64,000 nt of DNA, from positions 124,001 through 188,000 of the forward strand of contig CAKVLR010000002.1 in the NCBI GenBank assembly GCA_934757855.1, written 5' to 3'. Position 1 is the first letter of the stretch. Each line of letters starts with the position of its first letter. The position numbers were made by a program, and so were the translations under genes. The notes beneath the pieces are model-generated. The model made no database searches. It worked only from the letters and a program-made list of their open reading frames with translations, and was not told the origin of the DNA. Origin of the DNA: an uncultured Clostridia bacterium. GTDB taxonomy: Bacteria; Bacillota; Clostridia; Christensenellales; UBA1242. Below are positions 38,250 through 46,755 of this stretch, piece after piece.

Positions 38250-40229
38250 CTATATAATTGAGTCAATTTTTGTTTTATTTTTGTCAATCAATTTGTCCAT
38301 AAGTTTCACAATATTTGGCAAGGTAAAACCAAATTTGCGATACAAGTCAACAGGTTTTCCGCTTTCTCCGAATGAATCTATGCCCAACACAAAACCATCA
38401 AATCCAGCCACTTTGTACCACCCAGCAGTTACGCCCGCCTCAACAACCAACCTACAAGTCATACGGCTAGGCAACACTTTTTCACGATATTTTTTCTCTT
38501 GCGCAAAGAATCTTTCACGGTTTGGCATACTCACAACTCTAATTGATAAATCATCTTTTTCGATTGCCTTTTGCGCTTGAATAGCAAGTTCCACCTCGCT
38601 ACCAGTAGCAACTATAATGCCGTTTAACTCTTTTTTGTTTTTCTCTGGACTAACGATATAACCACCAAAAGTAGTGCTATCAATACTTGAATTTTCCAAC
38701 TGAGGTAATTTTTGCCTAGATAAAATTATCACAGTTGTGCCTTCGTTTTGCAATGCGAATTGATACGAAGCGATTACCTCATTTGCATCTGCTGGTCTAA
38801 AAACTTGAAGATTTGGTATCAGCCTTAGACTTTCTATTTGCTCGATAGGCTGGTGAGTCGTTCCGTCCTCGCCTACCGCAATACTATCGTGAGTAAAGAT
38901 AAAAATATTTTTCAAGTTCATCATCGCGCTCATTCTAATACTATAACGCATATAGTCGGAAAATACTGTAAAGGTAGAGCAAAACGGCAACAACCCTCCG
39001 TGCAACGCAAGCCCATTTGAGATGCCCGCCATTGCGTGTTCGCGCACACCGTAAGCAATATTTCTTCCATTCAAATTTTCACTACCAAAATATCCACTAT
39101 CTTCAATGTACGCAAGAGTGCTTTTCGACAAATCAGCGCTACCACCCACCAGCGCAGGTAAATTTTTTGCAATTTGATTTAGTACTTTATGCCCTATTTC
39201 ACGAGTAGATAATTCACCCTTAAAGTCCATTTTGCCTATTTTGGAAACAGCCTTTTTAGTGTCAAAATGTATTTCTTTCCATTCTAGCCCAAATTTTGAT
39301 TTATACTTGCTACTTAATTTCTGCCAAGCATAATAATGATTTAATTTATTATTTATCAATGTTTGACAATGCTCATAGACATCATTATCAACCGCAAATG
39401 GTTCGGTATTCAGCCCTAAATCTGCTACAACCTTGTTTGCACTGTCATTATCGAAAGGATTTGAGTGGCATTTTTCACTATCCGCAAAAGGACTACCAAA
39501 ACCAATCACCGTATTACATATAATCAAGTTTGGTTTGTCACTTTGTTTGGCTTGCTGAATTGCTTTTAAAATTTCTACATAGTCGTTTCCATTTTCCACC
39601 ACAATAACATTAAATCCAGCCGATTGAAAACGCAAAACCATATCTTCTATCACCGCGTTACTTGTTTTTCCATCAAGCGAAATGCGGTTGCTATCATACA
39701 ACACAATCAATTTATTTAGACTATTTTTTCCCGCAAAACTAGCACTCTCGTAAGAAATTCCCTCCATTAAGTCGCCATCACCCACGATTACATAAGTGTA
39801 GTGGTCGATTAGTGGAAATTTCGGCTTGTTGTATTTTTGGAGCATTTTTTCAGCCAACGCAAGCCCAACCGCATTGCTAAAACCTTGCCCCAACGCCCCA
39901 GTAGAAGCATCTACACCCGCAGTCGAAATTTCAGGGTGACCAGTTGTCTTGCTACCGATTTGCCTAAAATCGCGCAAATCATCAATTTCTAAAAAGCCAA
40001 ACAAGTGCATTGCGCTATACAAAAGAGCACTACCGTGTCCCGCACTCAACACAATTCGGTCACGGTTGAACCAGTGTGGGTCGGCTGGATTTATATTTGC
40101 ACTCGCATAAACCGCATACATAATAGGCGCGCACCCCAAAACTATGCCCGTATGCCCTGATTTCGCTTGCAATACTTGATTTAACCCTAATTTTCGCATT
40201 GTATTGATAGTTTTTTGTTGAATATCCAT
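38250..40229 (-). CDS. tkt: Transketolase
   Basis: This thiamine-diphosphate enzyme moves two-carbon units in the pentose phosphate pathway. The 659-aa protein has AGHGSALLYSAMHLFG, the ThDP motif GDGDLMEGISYE, GGSADLSKSTLAYIE, HDSIAVGEDGTTHQP (the SxxxGxDG-type loop) and RQKLPQLE. The length is the full family size, unlike split archaeal forms. GGGGGG lies before the ATG. Upstream is the shikimate-kinase-like gene, but the hairpin at 40252-40283 lies between them, and no separate promoter was seen. Confidence 0.97.
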   Translation of the reverse strand: MDIQQKTINTMRKLGLNQVLQAKSGHTGIVLGCAPIMYAVYASANINPADPHWFNRDRIVLSAGHGSALLYSAMHLFGFLEIDDLRDFRQIGSKTTGHPEISTAGVDASTGALGQGFSNAVGLALAEKMLQKYNKPKFPLIDHYTYVIVGDGDLMEGISYESASFAGKNSLNKLIVLYDSNRISLDGKTSNAVIEDMVLRFQSAGFNVIVVENGNDYVEILKAIQQAKQSDKPNLIICNTVIGFGSPFADSEKCHSNPFDNDSANKVVADLGLNTEPFAVDNDVYEHCQTLINNKLNHYYAWQKLSSKYKSKFGLEWKEIHFDTKKAVSKIGKMDFKGELSTREIGHKVLNQIAKNLPALVGGSADLSKSTLAYIEDSGYFGSENLNGRNIAYGVREHAMAGISNGLALHGGLLPFCSTFTVFSDYMRYSIRMSAMMNLKNIFIFTHDSIAVGEDGTTHQPIEQIESLRLIPNLQVFRPADANEVIASYQFALQNEGTTVIILSRQKLPQLENSSIDSTTFGGYIVSPEKNKKELNGIIVATGSEVELAIQAQKAIEKDDLSIRVVSMPNRERFFAQEKKYREKVLPSRMTCRLVVEAGVTAGWYKVAGFDGFVLGIDSFGESGKPVDLYRKFGFTLPNIVKLMDKLIDKNKTKIDSII

Positions 40230-40251
40230 ATTTTCCCCCCATTTTTACGCA

Positions 40252-40283
40252 AAAAAAGACACTTTTAATCGGCGTGTCTTTTC
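40252..40283 (-). terminator. Hairpin overlapping the end of the kinase-like gene, ahead of tkt
   Basis: AAAAGACAC (40255-40263) pairs with GTGTCTTTT (40275-40283) around an 11-base loop, followed by a T-run on the minus strand. It covers the stop codon of the gene at 40265-40804. Since tkt lies 22 bp further, the hairpin may allow partial read-through. Confidence 0.75.
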
Positions 40284-40804
40284 TCTTTTGCTAATTTTTT
40301 AAAAAATTTATTAATACTTTTTAGCAGTTTTTTCACTGTTTTTTGCTCTTTGAAAGTGCTACAATTTAGCACAATATCACTATTTTGCACATAATTTTTA
40401 TCACGGTCAGTAAAAGCAATATTTGCTAATTCCTCATCAACATAATCGCCTGAATACTTGCAACGCTGTTCAAAATATTTTGGTGAAATTTGCAAATAAA
40501 CCACATAACAAGACTTGATAATTTGCTCAAAATTATCATTAGAAAACATAGTAGTAGGATTTATACAAACGATTGTGTTTTCAAAACTAGTAACATTTTT
40601 TACAACTCGCGCCTCGCAATCTTCGATATACTTTTTTCCCTCTTGCTCTCCCAAAGTTTTGAGTATGTGTTGCTGGTCGCCCAACTCAAATTGTACCATT
40701 TCTTCCACATCTACATAAAACATTTCCAATCTTTCGCTCAAAAGTTTAGAAACATTTTTTGAGTAGTTGTCAAGCAAGCAAATCAGTGCGATATTTGTTT
40801 TCAT
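40265..40804 (-). CDS. Shikimate-kinase-like protein lacking a P-loop
   Basis: A 179-aa protein with the layout of shikimate kinase: an N-terminal strand (NIALICLLD), LSERLEMFYVDVEEMVQ (like the shikimate-binding DxD region), GEQEGKKYIEDCEARVV (like the GExxFRxxE region) and YVVYLQISPKYFEQR. But the Walker A loop is gone: after the first strand it reads LLDNYSKNVSKLL instead of GxxGxGKS. Without this loop it cannot bind ATP in the normal way, so it is a probable non-catalytic relative or a regulator. GGAG precedes ATG 40804; the longer frame adds 18 residues. Confidence 0.65.
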   Translation of the reverse strand: MKTNIALICLLDNYSKNVSKLLSERLEMFYVDVEEMVQFELGDQQHILKTLGEQEGKKYIEDCEARVVKNVTSFENTIVCINPTTMFSNDNFEQIIKSCYVVYLQISPKYFEQRCKYSGDYVDEELANIAFTDRDKNYVQNSDIVLNCSTFKEQKTVKKLLKSINKFFKKLAKEKRHAD

Positions 40805-40882
40805 TAATATTCTCCGCCTTTCAAGTTTTATTATACAAGATTTTGGAGAATATAGCAATTAAATTTTATCAATTCGCTAAAA

Positions 40883-41545
40883 TTATCGTAAAAATGTAGG
40901 CACAAATTCATTTGCGATTTGCACAAAATGTGCTAAGGTTTCTATTTTGTGAGGTTCGGGCGCATTATGTAAAAAATCAGGCTTGCGATAAGGTTGTAAA
41001 ATATATTTTTCTGCCCCAGCAATTCGTTTTGCCATTGATGCAATATCGTTTTCAGTCAAATCTGGGGTAACCGTTGTGCGAAATTCGTACTCGACTTTAT
41101 TTTGTAACAAAATATCAATACTTTTTTCCACTTCATCAAATTTATGCTTGCATAGTGCAATTTGCTCCAACTTTTCATTTGGTGCTTTTATGTCCATAGC
41201 GACATAGTCAACCAATTTCTGTTCAATCAATTTTGCCAGCATTTCACTATTTGTGCCGTTTGTATCAAGTTTGACATCAAAGCCCATTTTTTTGATTTTA
41301 CGAATAGTTTGTGGCAAATCTGCGTGAATTGTAGGCTCGCCCCCGCAAATCACCACACCATCAATCCAGCCAATTCTATTTGCTAAGTAATCAAATAATT
41401 CTTGACTTTTGTCCTCTGTTTCGCATAAAAGTTGTGAATTTTGACAGTACCAGCATTTCCAATTACAGCCATTAGTAAAAGCCACGCAGGCTATCCTGCG
41501 CGGAAAATCAATCATAGAATTTTTGATAATTTTACTAATTTTCAT
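40883..41545 (-). CDS. nrdG: Anaerobic ribonucleotide reductase activating protein
   Basis: NrdG is the radical SAM activase that creates the glycyl radical in NrdD. The 220-aa protein has the iron-sulphur motif CNWKCWYC (Cys27, Cys31, Cys34; a CxxxCxxC spacing), GGE at 68-70 for SAM binding, and DVKLDTNG further on. It lies 12 bp after nrdD in the same transcript. Confidence 0.94.
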   Translation of the reverse strand: MKISKIIKNSMIDFPRRIACVAFTNGCNWKCWYCQNSQLLCETEDKSQELFDYLANRIGWIDGVVICGGEPTIHADLPQTIRKIKKMGFDVKLDTNGTNSEMLAKLIEQKLVDYVAMDIKAPNEKLEQIALCKHKFDEVEKSIDILLQNKVEYEFRTTVTPDLTENDIASMAKRIAGAEKYILQPYRKPDFLHNAPEPHKIETLAHFVQIANEFVPTFLR

Positions 41546-41557
41546 TGCTTTTACCTA

Positions 41558-43711
41558 TTACATTGAAGCAGAACTAAGACCTTTTTGCTCCTTTTGCAAC
41601 TGCTCCAATTCATCTTCGCTCAAAAGTTGTTCTGACTTAATGACAAACTTTTTACGCTCAAAATATTCTTCTTGCTTAGACTTGTTAAAGTCTTTTACAC
41701 AACGGAAGTAACCAACGACTCTTGACCAAACTTCAGCATCTTTGCCACAGTGAGGACATTTAAAGTGTTCGCCCGCGATGTAGCCGTGTTCTGGGCAAAT
41801 ACTAAATGTAGGAGTGATACTTATGTAAGGCATTTGATTGTTTTGGAAAATTTTACGAATTAAAGACTTGCAAGTTTCCCTATCGGTAATTCGCTCACCC
41901 AAATACAAGTGCAACACCGTACCGCCCGTGTACATTGATTGCAAATCATCTTGCAAGCGCACAACCTCAAAAATATCATCGGTGTAACCTACTGGAATTT
42001 GAGTTGAGTTTGTGTAATATGGCTCTTTACCACCAGCGGTAATAATATCAGGAAATCTTGCTTTGTCTAACCTAGCAAGGCGCGCAGACACACCTTCGGC
42101 TGGAGTTGCCTCTAAATTGTACTGGTTGCCTGTTTCCTCTTGATATTCTACCATTTTCTTACGCAAAAGTTGCATAACTTCTTTTGCAAATTCTTGACCT
42201 TCTTCGGTTGTAATATCTTTGCCCATAAGATTTAGCAAAGCCTCATTCATACCATTTACACCGATTGTGGCAAAGTGGTTTGCCCAATATTGCCCGCTAC
42301 GCTCTTTTACTGGACGCAAATAGAATGCAGAATAAGGATACAAGCCGTTGTCTGTTTGTTTTTCAATCATTTTACGCTTAATTTCAAGGCTAACTTTTGC
42401 TAAATTTGCCATTTTTTCTACGCGCTGTAAAAATTCTTCCTTAGTTTTAGATAAATAACCGATACGAGGCAAATTGATAGTTACTACACCGATTGAACCA
42501 GTAAGAGGGTTTGAACCAAACAACCCACCACCACGCTTACGCAGTTCGCTCAAATCAAGCCTCAATCTACAACACATTGAAAGCGCATCTTCTGGGCTAA
42601 GTGTTGAGTTTATGTAATTTGCAAAATAAGGAATACCGTATTTGCAAGTCATATCCATAATAGCGTTTACTACTGGACTGTCCCAGTCAAGGTCTTTTGT
42701 GATATTGATTGTAGGAATAGGGAAAGTAAATATTCTTCCGCTTGCATCACCTTGCATCATCACTTCGCACAAAGCAAGGTTAAACATATCCATTTCTTTT
42801 TGGTATTCGCCGTATGTATGGTCTTGTGGCACGCCACCGATAATTACTGGGCGGTCCTTTAATAATGGGTGAACTTTTATGTCGAGTGTAATGTTACTAA
42901 ACGGACATTGAAAGCCTACACGAGTAGCAACATTCATATTGAATACCCACCCTTGCAAAATTTGCTTTACTTCATCATAACTAAGGTTGTCATAAGCGAT
43001 AAATGGAGCGCAATATGTATCAAAACTACTCCACGCTTGCGCGCCCGCACTCTCCCCTTGCAAGGTAAATGTTGCGTTTGTGATTTGCCCCAAGAAACTA
43101 CGCAAGTGCTTTGGAGGACTAGAAGAAATCTTACCTGGTACGCCTGTAAAGCCCAATGTCAAAATTTGTGCCAAGTCCCAGCCTACACAATAACTACCAA
43201 AAAAGCCCAAGTCGTGCAAGTGAATATCACCACTAAGGTGAGCTTCGCGCACATCAACTGGATAAACTTCATTTAACCAGTAGTTTTTGGTAAATTCTTC
43301 ACGCACATAGTTGTTTAGACCAGCAACAGAGCGTTGCATATTTGCATTTTCTTTTGTGGACCAATCTGTATCATCTATGTATTTGTCAAAAAGGTCAATA
43401 GTTGCCCCTATCAATGCATTTTTTTCGCGTGCAGTTTTACGCTTTTCTCTATATAAAATATATGCTTTGGCGGTTTGTGAATGGCGGTTATCAATCAAAG
43501 TGTATTCTACCGCATCTTGAATTTGCTCAACAGTCGGCACACGGTCGCCCACTCTTTTTTCCAGCAAATCAACCACTTTTTGCGCTAGCGACATAGCCGT
43601 GTCATAGTCACTTCCGTTACAAGCAACCGCTGCTTTGTAGATTGCATCTGCTATCTTCTTTATATCAAAATCTTGATATGTTCCATCTCTTTTCAATACT
43701 TGCCCACTCAT
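41558..43711 (-). CDS. nrdD: Anaerobic (class III) ribonucleoside-triphosphate reductase
   Basis: NrdD reduces ribonucleotides in anaerobes with an oxygen-sensitive glycyl radical. The 717-aa protein has an ATP-cone domain (1 to about 95), the catalytic barrel, a C-terminal zinc site (Cys639, His642 or a nearby ligand, Cys652, Cys655) and the radical glycine Gly667 in RVVGY. The tail after it is about 50 residues, somewhat longer than usual. The promoter and two NrdR boxes are just upstream, and nrdG follows. Confidence 0.96.
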   Translation of the reverse strand: MSGQVLKRDGTYQDFDIKKIADAIYKAAVACNGSDYDTAMSLAQKVVDLLEKRVGDRVPTVEQIQDAVEYTLIDNRHSQTAKAYILYREKRKTAREKNALIGATIDLFDKYIDDTDWSTKENANMQRSVAGLNNYVREEFTKNYWLNEVYPVDVREAHLSGDIHLHDLGFFGSYCVGWDLAQILTLGFTGVPGKISSSPPKHLRSFLGQITNATFTLQGESAGAQAWSSFDTYCAPFIAYDNLSYDEVKQILQGWVFNMNVATRVGFQCPFSNITLDIKVHPLLKDRPVIIGGVPQDHTYGEYQKEMDMFNLALCEVMMQGDASGRIFTFPIPTINITKDLDWDSPVVNAIMDMTCKYGIPYFANYINSTLSPEDALSMCCRLRLDLSELRKRGGGLFGSNPLTGSIGVVTINLPRIGYLSKTKEEFLQRVEKMANLAKVSLEIKRKMIEKQTDNGLYPYSAFYLRPVKERSGQYWANHFATIGVNGMNEALLNLMGKDITTEEGQEFAKEVMQLLRKKMVEYQEETGNQYNLEATPAEGVSARLARLDKARFPDIITAGGKEPYYTNSTQIPVGYTDDIFEVVRLQDDLQSMYTGGTVLHLYLGERITDRETCKSLIRKIFQNNQMPYISITPTFSICPEHGYIAGEHFKCPHCGKDAEVWSRVVGYFRCVKDFNKSKQEEYFERKKFVIKSEQLLSEDELEQLQKEQKGLSSASM

Positions 43712-43763
43712 CTTTTGGCATCTCCTTAAATCCTAGTTTCGTAATTTTTTAATTTACATTCAT

Positions 43764-43792
43764 ATTATATTAAATACTATATATTGTGTCAA
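43764..43792 (-). promoter_or_regulatory. nrdD promoter
   Basis: On the minus strand a perfect TTGACA (43792-43787) and a perfect TATAAT (43769-43764) are 17 bp apart. NrdR box 1 overlaps the -35 and most of the spacer. Confidence 0.85.
43774..43789. promoter_or_regulatory. NrdR box 1
   Basis: ATACTATATATTGTGT matches the NrdR box pattern (acaCwAtATaTwGtgt). It covers the promoter spacer and three bases of the -35, so bound NrdR would block RNA polymerase. NrdR represses ribonucleotide reductase genes when dATP is high. nrdR itself is not in the window. Confidence 0.85.
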
Positions 43793-43806
43793 TCATATTG
43801 CACAAA

Positions 43807-43822
43807 ATACTATATATTGTGT
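43807..43822. promoter_or_regulatory. NrdR box 2
   Basis: An identical copy of box 1, 33 bp away centre to centre, about three helical turns, the spacing typical of NrdR box pairs. Both boxes lie upstream of nrdD. Confidence 0.85.
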
Positions 43823-43995
43823 TAAGTTTGTACTATTTGCACAAATCGACAAATTTTTTACTTTTTATAAAAATGCAAAAAATTTAATAAAATACAATAT
43901 TTTACGCATAGTTTGGTAGTAAAAATCAGTATGCAACTATTCATAAATATAAGAAAAAACTGCACAAAATTTAGTTGTACAGTTTTCCACATTTT

Positions 43996-45546
43996 TTATT
44001 TTGAAGCGCGTTTTATTGCTTTTAATATGCTAGGAATTATTACGAGCAAGATTAATCCAGCCAAAACGATAATCGCAACCACCACATACCACCATTCGAT
44101 ATGCACTGGCGTAACTGGAACATAGTCTTTATCTCCGCTATACGCAATAACGATATTTTTAGTTTCGTTTGCATCGGCACTAACCGCCTCCCCGCTAACT
44201 GGTGCGGTATAGTCAAATCCAATTACTATATCCCCGCTCTGCGCGGTAATAAAGATATGATTGTCATCTACTCCGTTGTTGTGCAGAGTATCCAAAGTTT
44301 CTTGGTTTGGGTGGTGATACTTATTGTCAATACCGCAAGAAATGATAGCATATTCAGGTTTCAATGCCTTTACAAATTTATCTTGCGAACTAGTCCTACT
44401 GCCGTGATGCCCCATATCCATAATATCTACATCAGGCAAAGTCAAACTAGTATTTGCCAAAATTTCATTTTCTTCTACCTTTTCAGCATCACCGGTAAAA
44501 GCAATGCGCTTGCCGTTGTATTCAAGCACAATCACACTTGAATAATCATTCCAACTGCTGTAAACTTTTGAAGGTGTAACAGGTGCATAGAATGTAAATG
44601 TATAATCAGCGCCAGTAATTTTGTCACCAGCAATCGGGAATTTCATAGTTGCTAGTGTATTGCTCGCTCCGTAAGTTTCAGCATATACACGGCTGATAAA
44701 TTTGTACATAATATCGGTTGCTTTTGCGTTTGTGGTACTTTTTGTATAATCGCCGATTGTAATTCCGTAACCATAAGTGCTGTTTAAATTTGATACAGCG
44801 TTGCGCTCTTTTTGCTCAATCGCTTCTTTTTCTGTTATTGTAGCAATCGTATTGTCAGGGTCTAGCCTTTGTGTACTGTCTTTGCCATTTGATACAAAGA
44901 AAGTGTAAGGGCGGTAGATTGTAGCAACCTCAAATTCATCTAAAATGTCAGGCAAATAATACACATGGTCTGAGTCTGGGTGAGTTAATACCATATAGTC
45001 GATAATTTCACCCTCACCTAAAAGGTTTTGCCTAATGTAGTTGATTACTTTTGTGCTTGTATCTCTCTCGTAAGTATCACTACCGCTGTCAATAATCATA
45101 TTTTTGCCATCTGGCAAATCAATCAAAATGCAGTCGCCTTGCCCCACAAACACATAGTGTACTTTTAGTTTACTATTTAGACAAACACTCGATACGGTCA
45201 CTCCATCGCCAGATACTTCTTCGGTTGAAGCGTTACTATCGCTATTTAGCCAGTTATTTACCATAGGCTCCAATGTACTTGCAAACGGCAAAGTGCATAG
45301 AGCGATAACTGCAATTATGGCGAAAATTGCAAACAAAATTTTATATTGCTTTGCATTTTTATATGCAGTCTTTATATTTTTGACATCGGTTTTTGTAAGT
45401 ACCGTGTCATCATTATTTTTCTTTGAGGAAGATTTTGTGCTACTCGTTTTCTTTGTCACCTTGCTGGCAGTCTTGCTCGCATTGTCCAGCGCTTGCTGTG
45501 CTTGCTTCGCTTTCCTCCTCGCTTCGTTGTACTTGTCCCAAGACAT
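43996..45546 (-). CDS. Membrane-anchored ComEC-like metallo-beta-lactamase-fold protein
   Basis: A 516-aa protein with an Ala/Lys/Ser-rich cytosolic start (1-60), one TM segment (about 68-90), a metallo-beta-lactamase domain with THPDSDHV (His189, Asp191, Asp193, His194) and MGHHGSRTSS, and a second TM segment near the C-terminus (about 490-510). The domain matches the soluble nuclease-like part of ComEC without its channel. Substrates in this group may be DNA, cyclic nucleotides or lipids; here the catalytic part would lie outside the membrane. AGGAG is 9 bases before ATG 45546. The start lies inside the patatin gene. Confidence 0.85.
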   Translation of the reverse strand: MSWDKYNEARRKAKQAQQALDNASKTASKVTKKTSSTKSSSKKNNDDTVLTKTDVKNIKTAYKNAKQYKILFAIFAIIAVIALCTLPFASTLEPMVNNWLNSDSNASTEEVSGDGVTVSSVCLNSKLKVHYVFVGQGDCILIDLPDGKNMIIDSGSDTYERDTSTKVINYIRQNLLGEGEIIDYMVLTHPDSDHVYYLPDILDEFEVATIYRPYTFFVSNGKDSTQRLDPDNTIATITEKEAIEQKERNAVSNLNSTYGYGITIGDYTKSTTNAKATDIMYKFISRVYAETYGASNTLATMKFPIAGDKITGADYTFTFYAPVTPSKVYSSWNDYSSVIVLEYNGKRIAFTGDAEKVEENEILANTSLTLPDVDIMDMGHHGSRTSSQDKFVKALKPEYAIISCGIDNKYHHPNQETLDTLHNNGVDDNHIFITAQSGDIVIGFDYTAPVSGEAVSADANETKNIVIAYSGDKDYVPVTPVHIEWWYVVVAIIVLAGLILLVIIPSILKAIKRASK

Positions 45547-46501
45547 CTTTATCATCTCCTATTTTATTTTTCTTTTCTTTTGCAATTTGCTTTGCGCGTT
45601 TTTGCATAGCCTTTAATCTGCGTACCGTTTCCTTAATATTTTCATCAGGCACACGCATACCCAACACGCGCAAAATATTTGGCATCTCGGCTACTGCCGA
45701 ATCATAACCTTGTTGAATCATTGCCTCTACATCTTCTAGTTTGCGCTGGTCGTATTGCGAAAGGTTTACTTTTAGCACATAGTCCGAATATACATAGCCG
45801 TTAATTGAATTTGATTTCATCAAGATACGCAAAGCGGCTTTCATCAATTCCAAATACTTTGTGCTGTCTGTACCGTAACCGCGTGTAGGGTTTATATCTA
45901 CTGCCAACACAATATCAGCCCCCATTTCGCGCACAACATCGGCAGGAATGTTATTCTTTAAGCCCCCGTCATAAAGATAGTGGTCCTCAAACTCAACAGG
46001 GTTAAAAATCCCTGGTACTGCGCACGAACCTGAGATAGCTTTTGCCAAATCGCCGCTGTCGATACGCATCTCATTCCCACTCTTTATATCGACCGCAACC
46101 GCTGTAAACGGCGTGGAAAGGTCCGCAAAATTCCTCCCGCCCAAAATATCACGCACCATTGCTTCCAACTTGTCCGTTTTGTTTGGCATAAATGAAATTT
46201 TGCTAGTCAAAATGTCCTTTGTGCGCAAATTTTTGGCGCGCTCCTCCATTTCTTCAATGGTGAGGTTTGCACAATACACCGCACCCATTAGCGAGCCAAC
46301 CGAAGTACCAGCCACATAGTCAAAATGCAGTCCTGCTTCGCGAAAAGCCTTGAATACGCCGATATATGCTATTCCGCGCGTGCCTCCCCCACTCAGCGCT
46401 AGCCCTAGTTTGAGCGGGTGATAAACTTGATTTGGGTCTTTTTCAATTTTTCGCTCAGTGGGGCGCTTGAATAGATTTTTTAGCCAACTCATAAAACTCA
46501 T
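45440..46501 (-). CDS. Patatin-like phospholipase
   Basis: A 353-aa patatin-family lipid acyl hydrolase. The oxyanion motif GGGTRG is at 38-43, the nucleophile Ser67 lies in GTSVGS, and Asp178 in YLYDGG completes the dyad. After about 300 residues the tail turns basic and then Ser/Glu/Gln-rich. The tail overlaps the start of the metallo-beta-lactamase gene by 107 bp in another frame. GAGG lies 5 bases before ATG 46501. A membrane lipid is the likely substrate. Confidence 0.9.
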   Translation of the reverse strand: MSFMSWLKNLFKRPTERKIEKDPNQVYHPLKLGLALSGGGTRGIAYIGVFKAFREAGLHFDYVAGTSVGSLMGAVYCANLTIEEMEERAKNLRTKDILTSKISFMPNKTDKLEAMVRDILGGRNFADLSTPFTAVAVDIKSGNEMRIDSGDLAKAISGSCAVPGIFNPVEFEDHYLYDGGLKNNIPADVVREMGADIVLAVDINPTRGYGTDSTKYLELMKAALRILMKSNSINGYVYSDYVLKVNLSQYDQRKLEDVEAMIQQGYDSAVAEMPNILRVLGMRVPDENIKETVRRLKAMQKRAKQIAKEKKNKIGDDKDVLGQVQRSEEESEASTASAGQCEQDCQQGDKENE

Positions 46502-46548
46502 ACCAACCTCAAAATAATAAATATGTAACTCATAAGTTTTACACTTAT

Positions 46549-46577
46549 ATTTTATCAAACTTTGCGGTTTTGCGCAA
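46549..46577 (-). promoter_or_regulatory. Promoter of the patatin gene
   Basis: On the minus strand TTGCGC (46577-46572) and TAAAAT (46554-46549) are 17 bp apart, 48 bases before the start. Confidence 0.55.
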
Positions 46578-46710
46578 TTAAATTGATATATGTTTATAAA
46601 GATTATTTTAGTACAATTCGCTGGTTTTTGATAAATTTTTAATAACAAAAAAATAGTAAAATATTATTAATCAAACAATATTATTTACCTTTTTATCTTT
46701 TATAAAAAGC

Positions 46711-46738
46711 AAAAAAGTAGCCGTTAGACTACTTTTTT
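46711..46738 (-). terminator. Terminator of the coiled-coil membrane protein gene
   Basis: AAAAAAGTAG (46711-46720) and CTACTTTTTT (46729-46738) form a 10-bp stem with an 8-base loop and a T-run on the minus strand. Confidence 0.85.
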
Positions 46739-46755
46739 ACTTTCTTTCTTAATCA

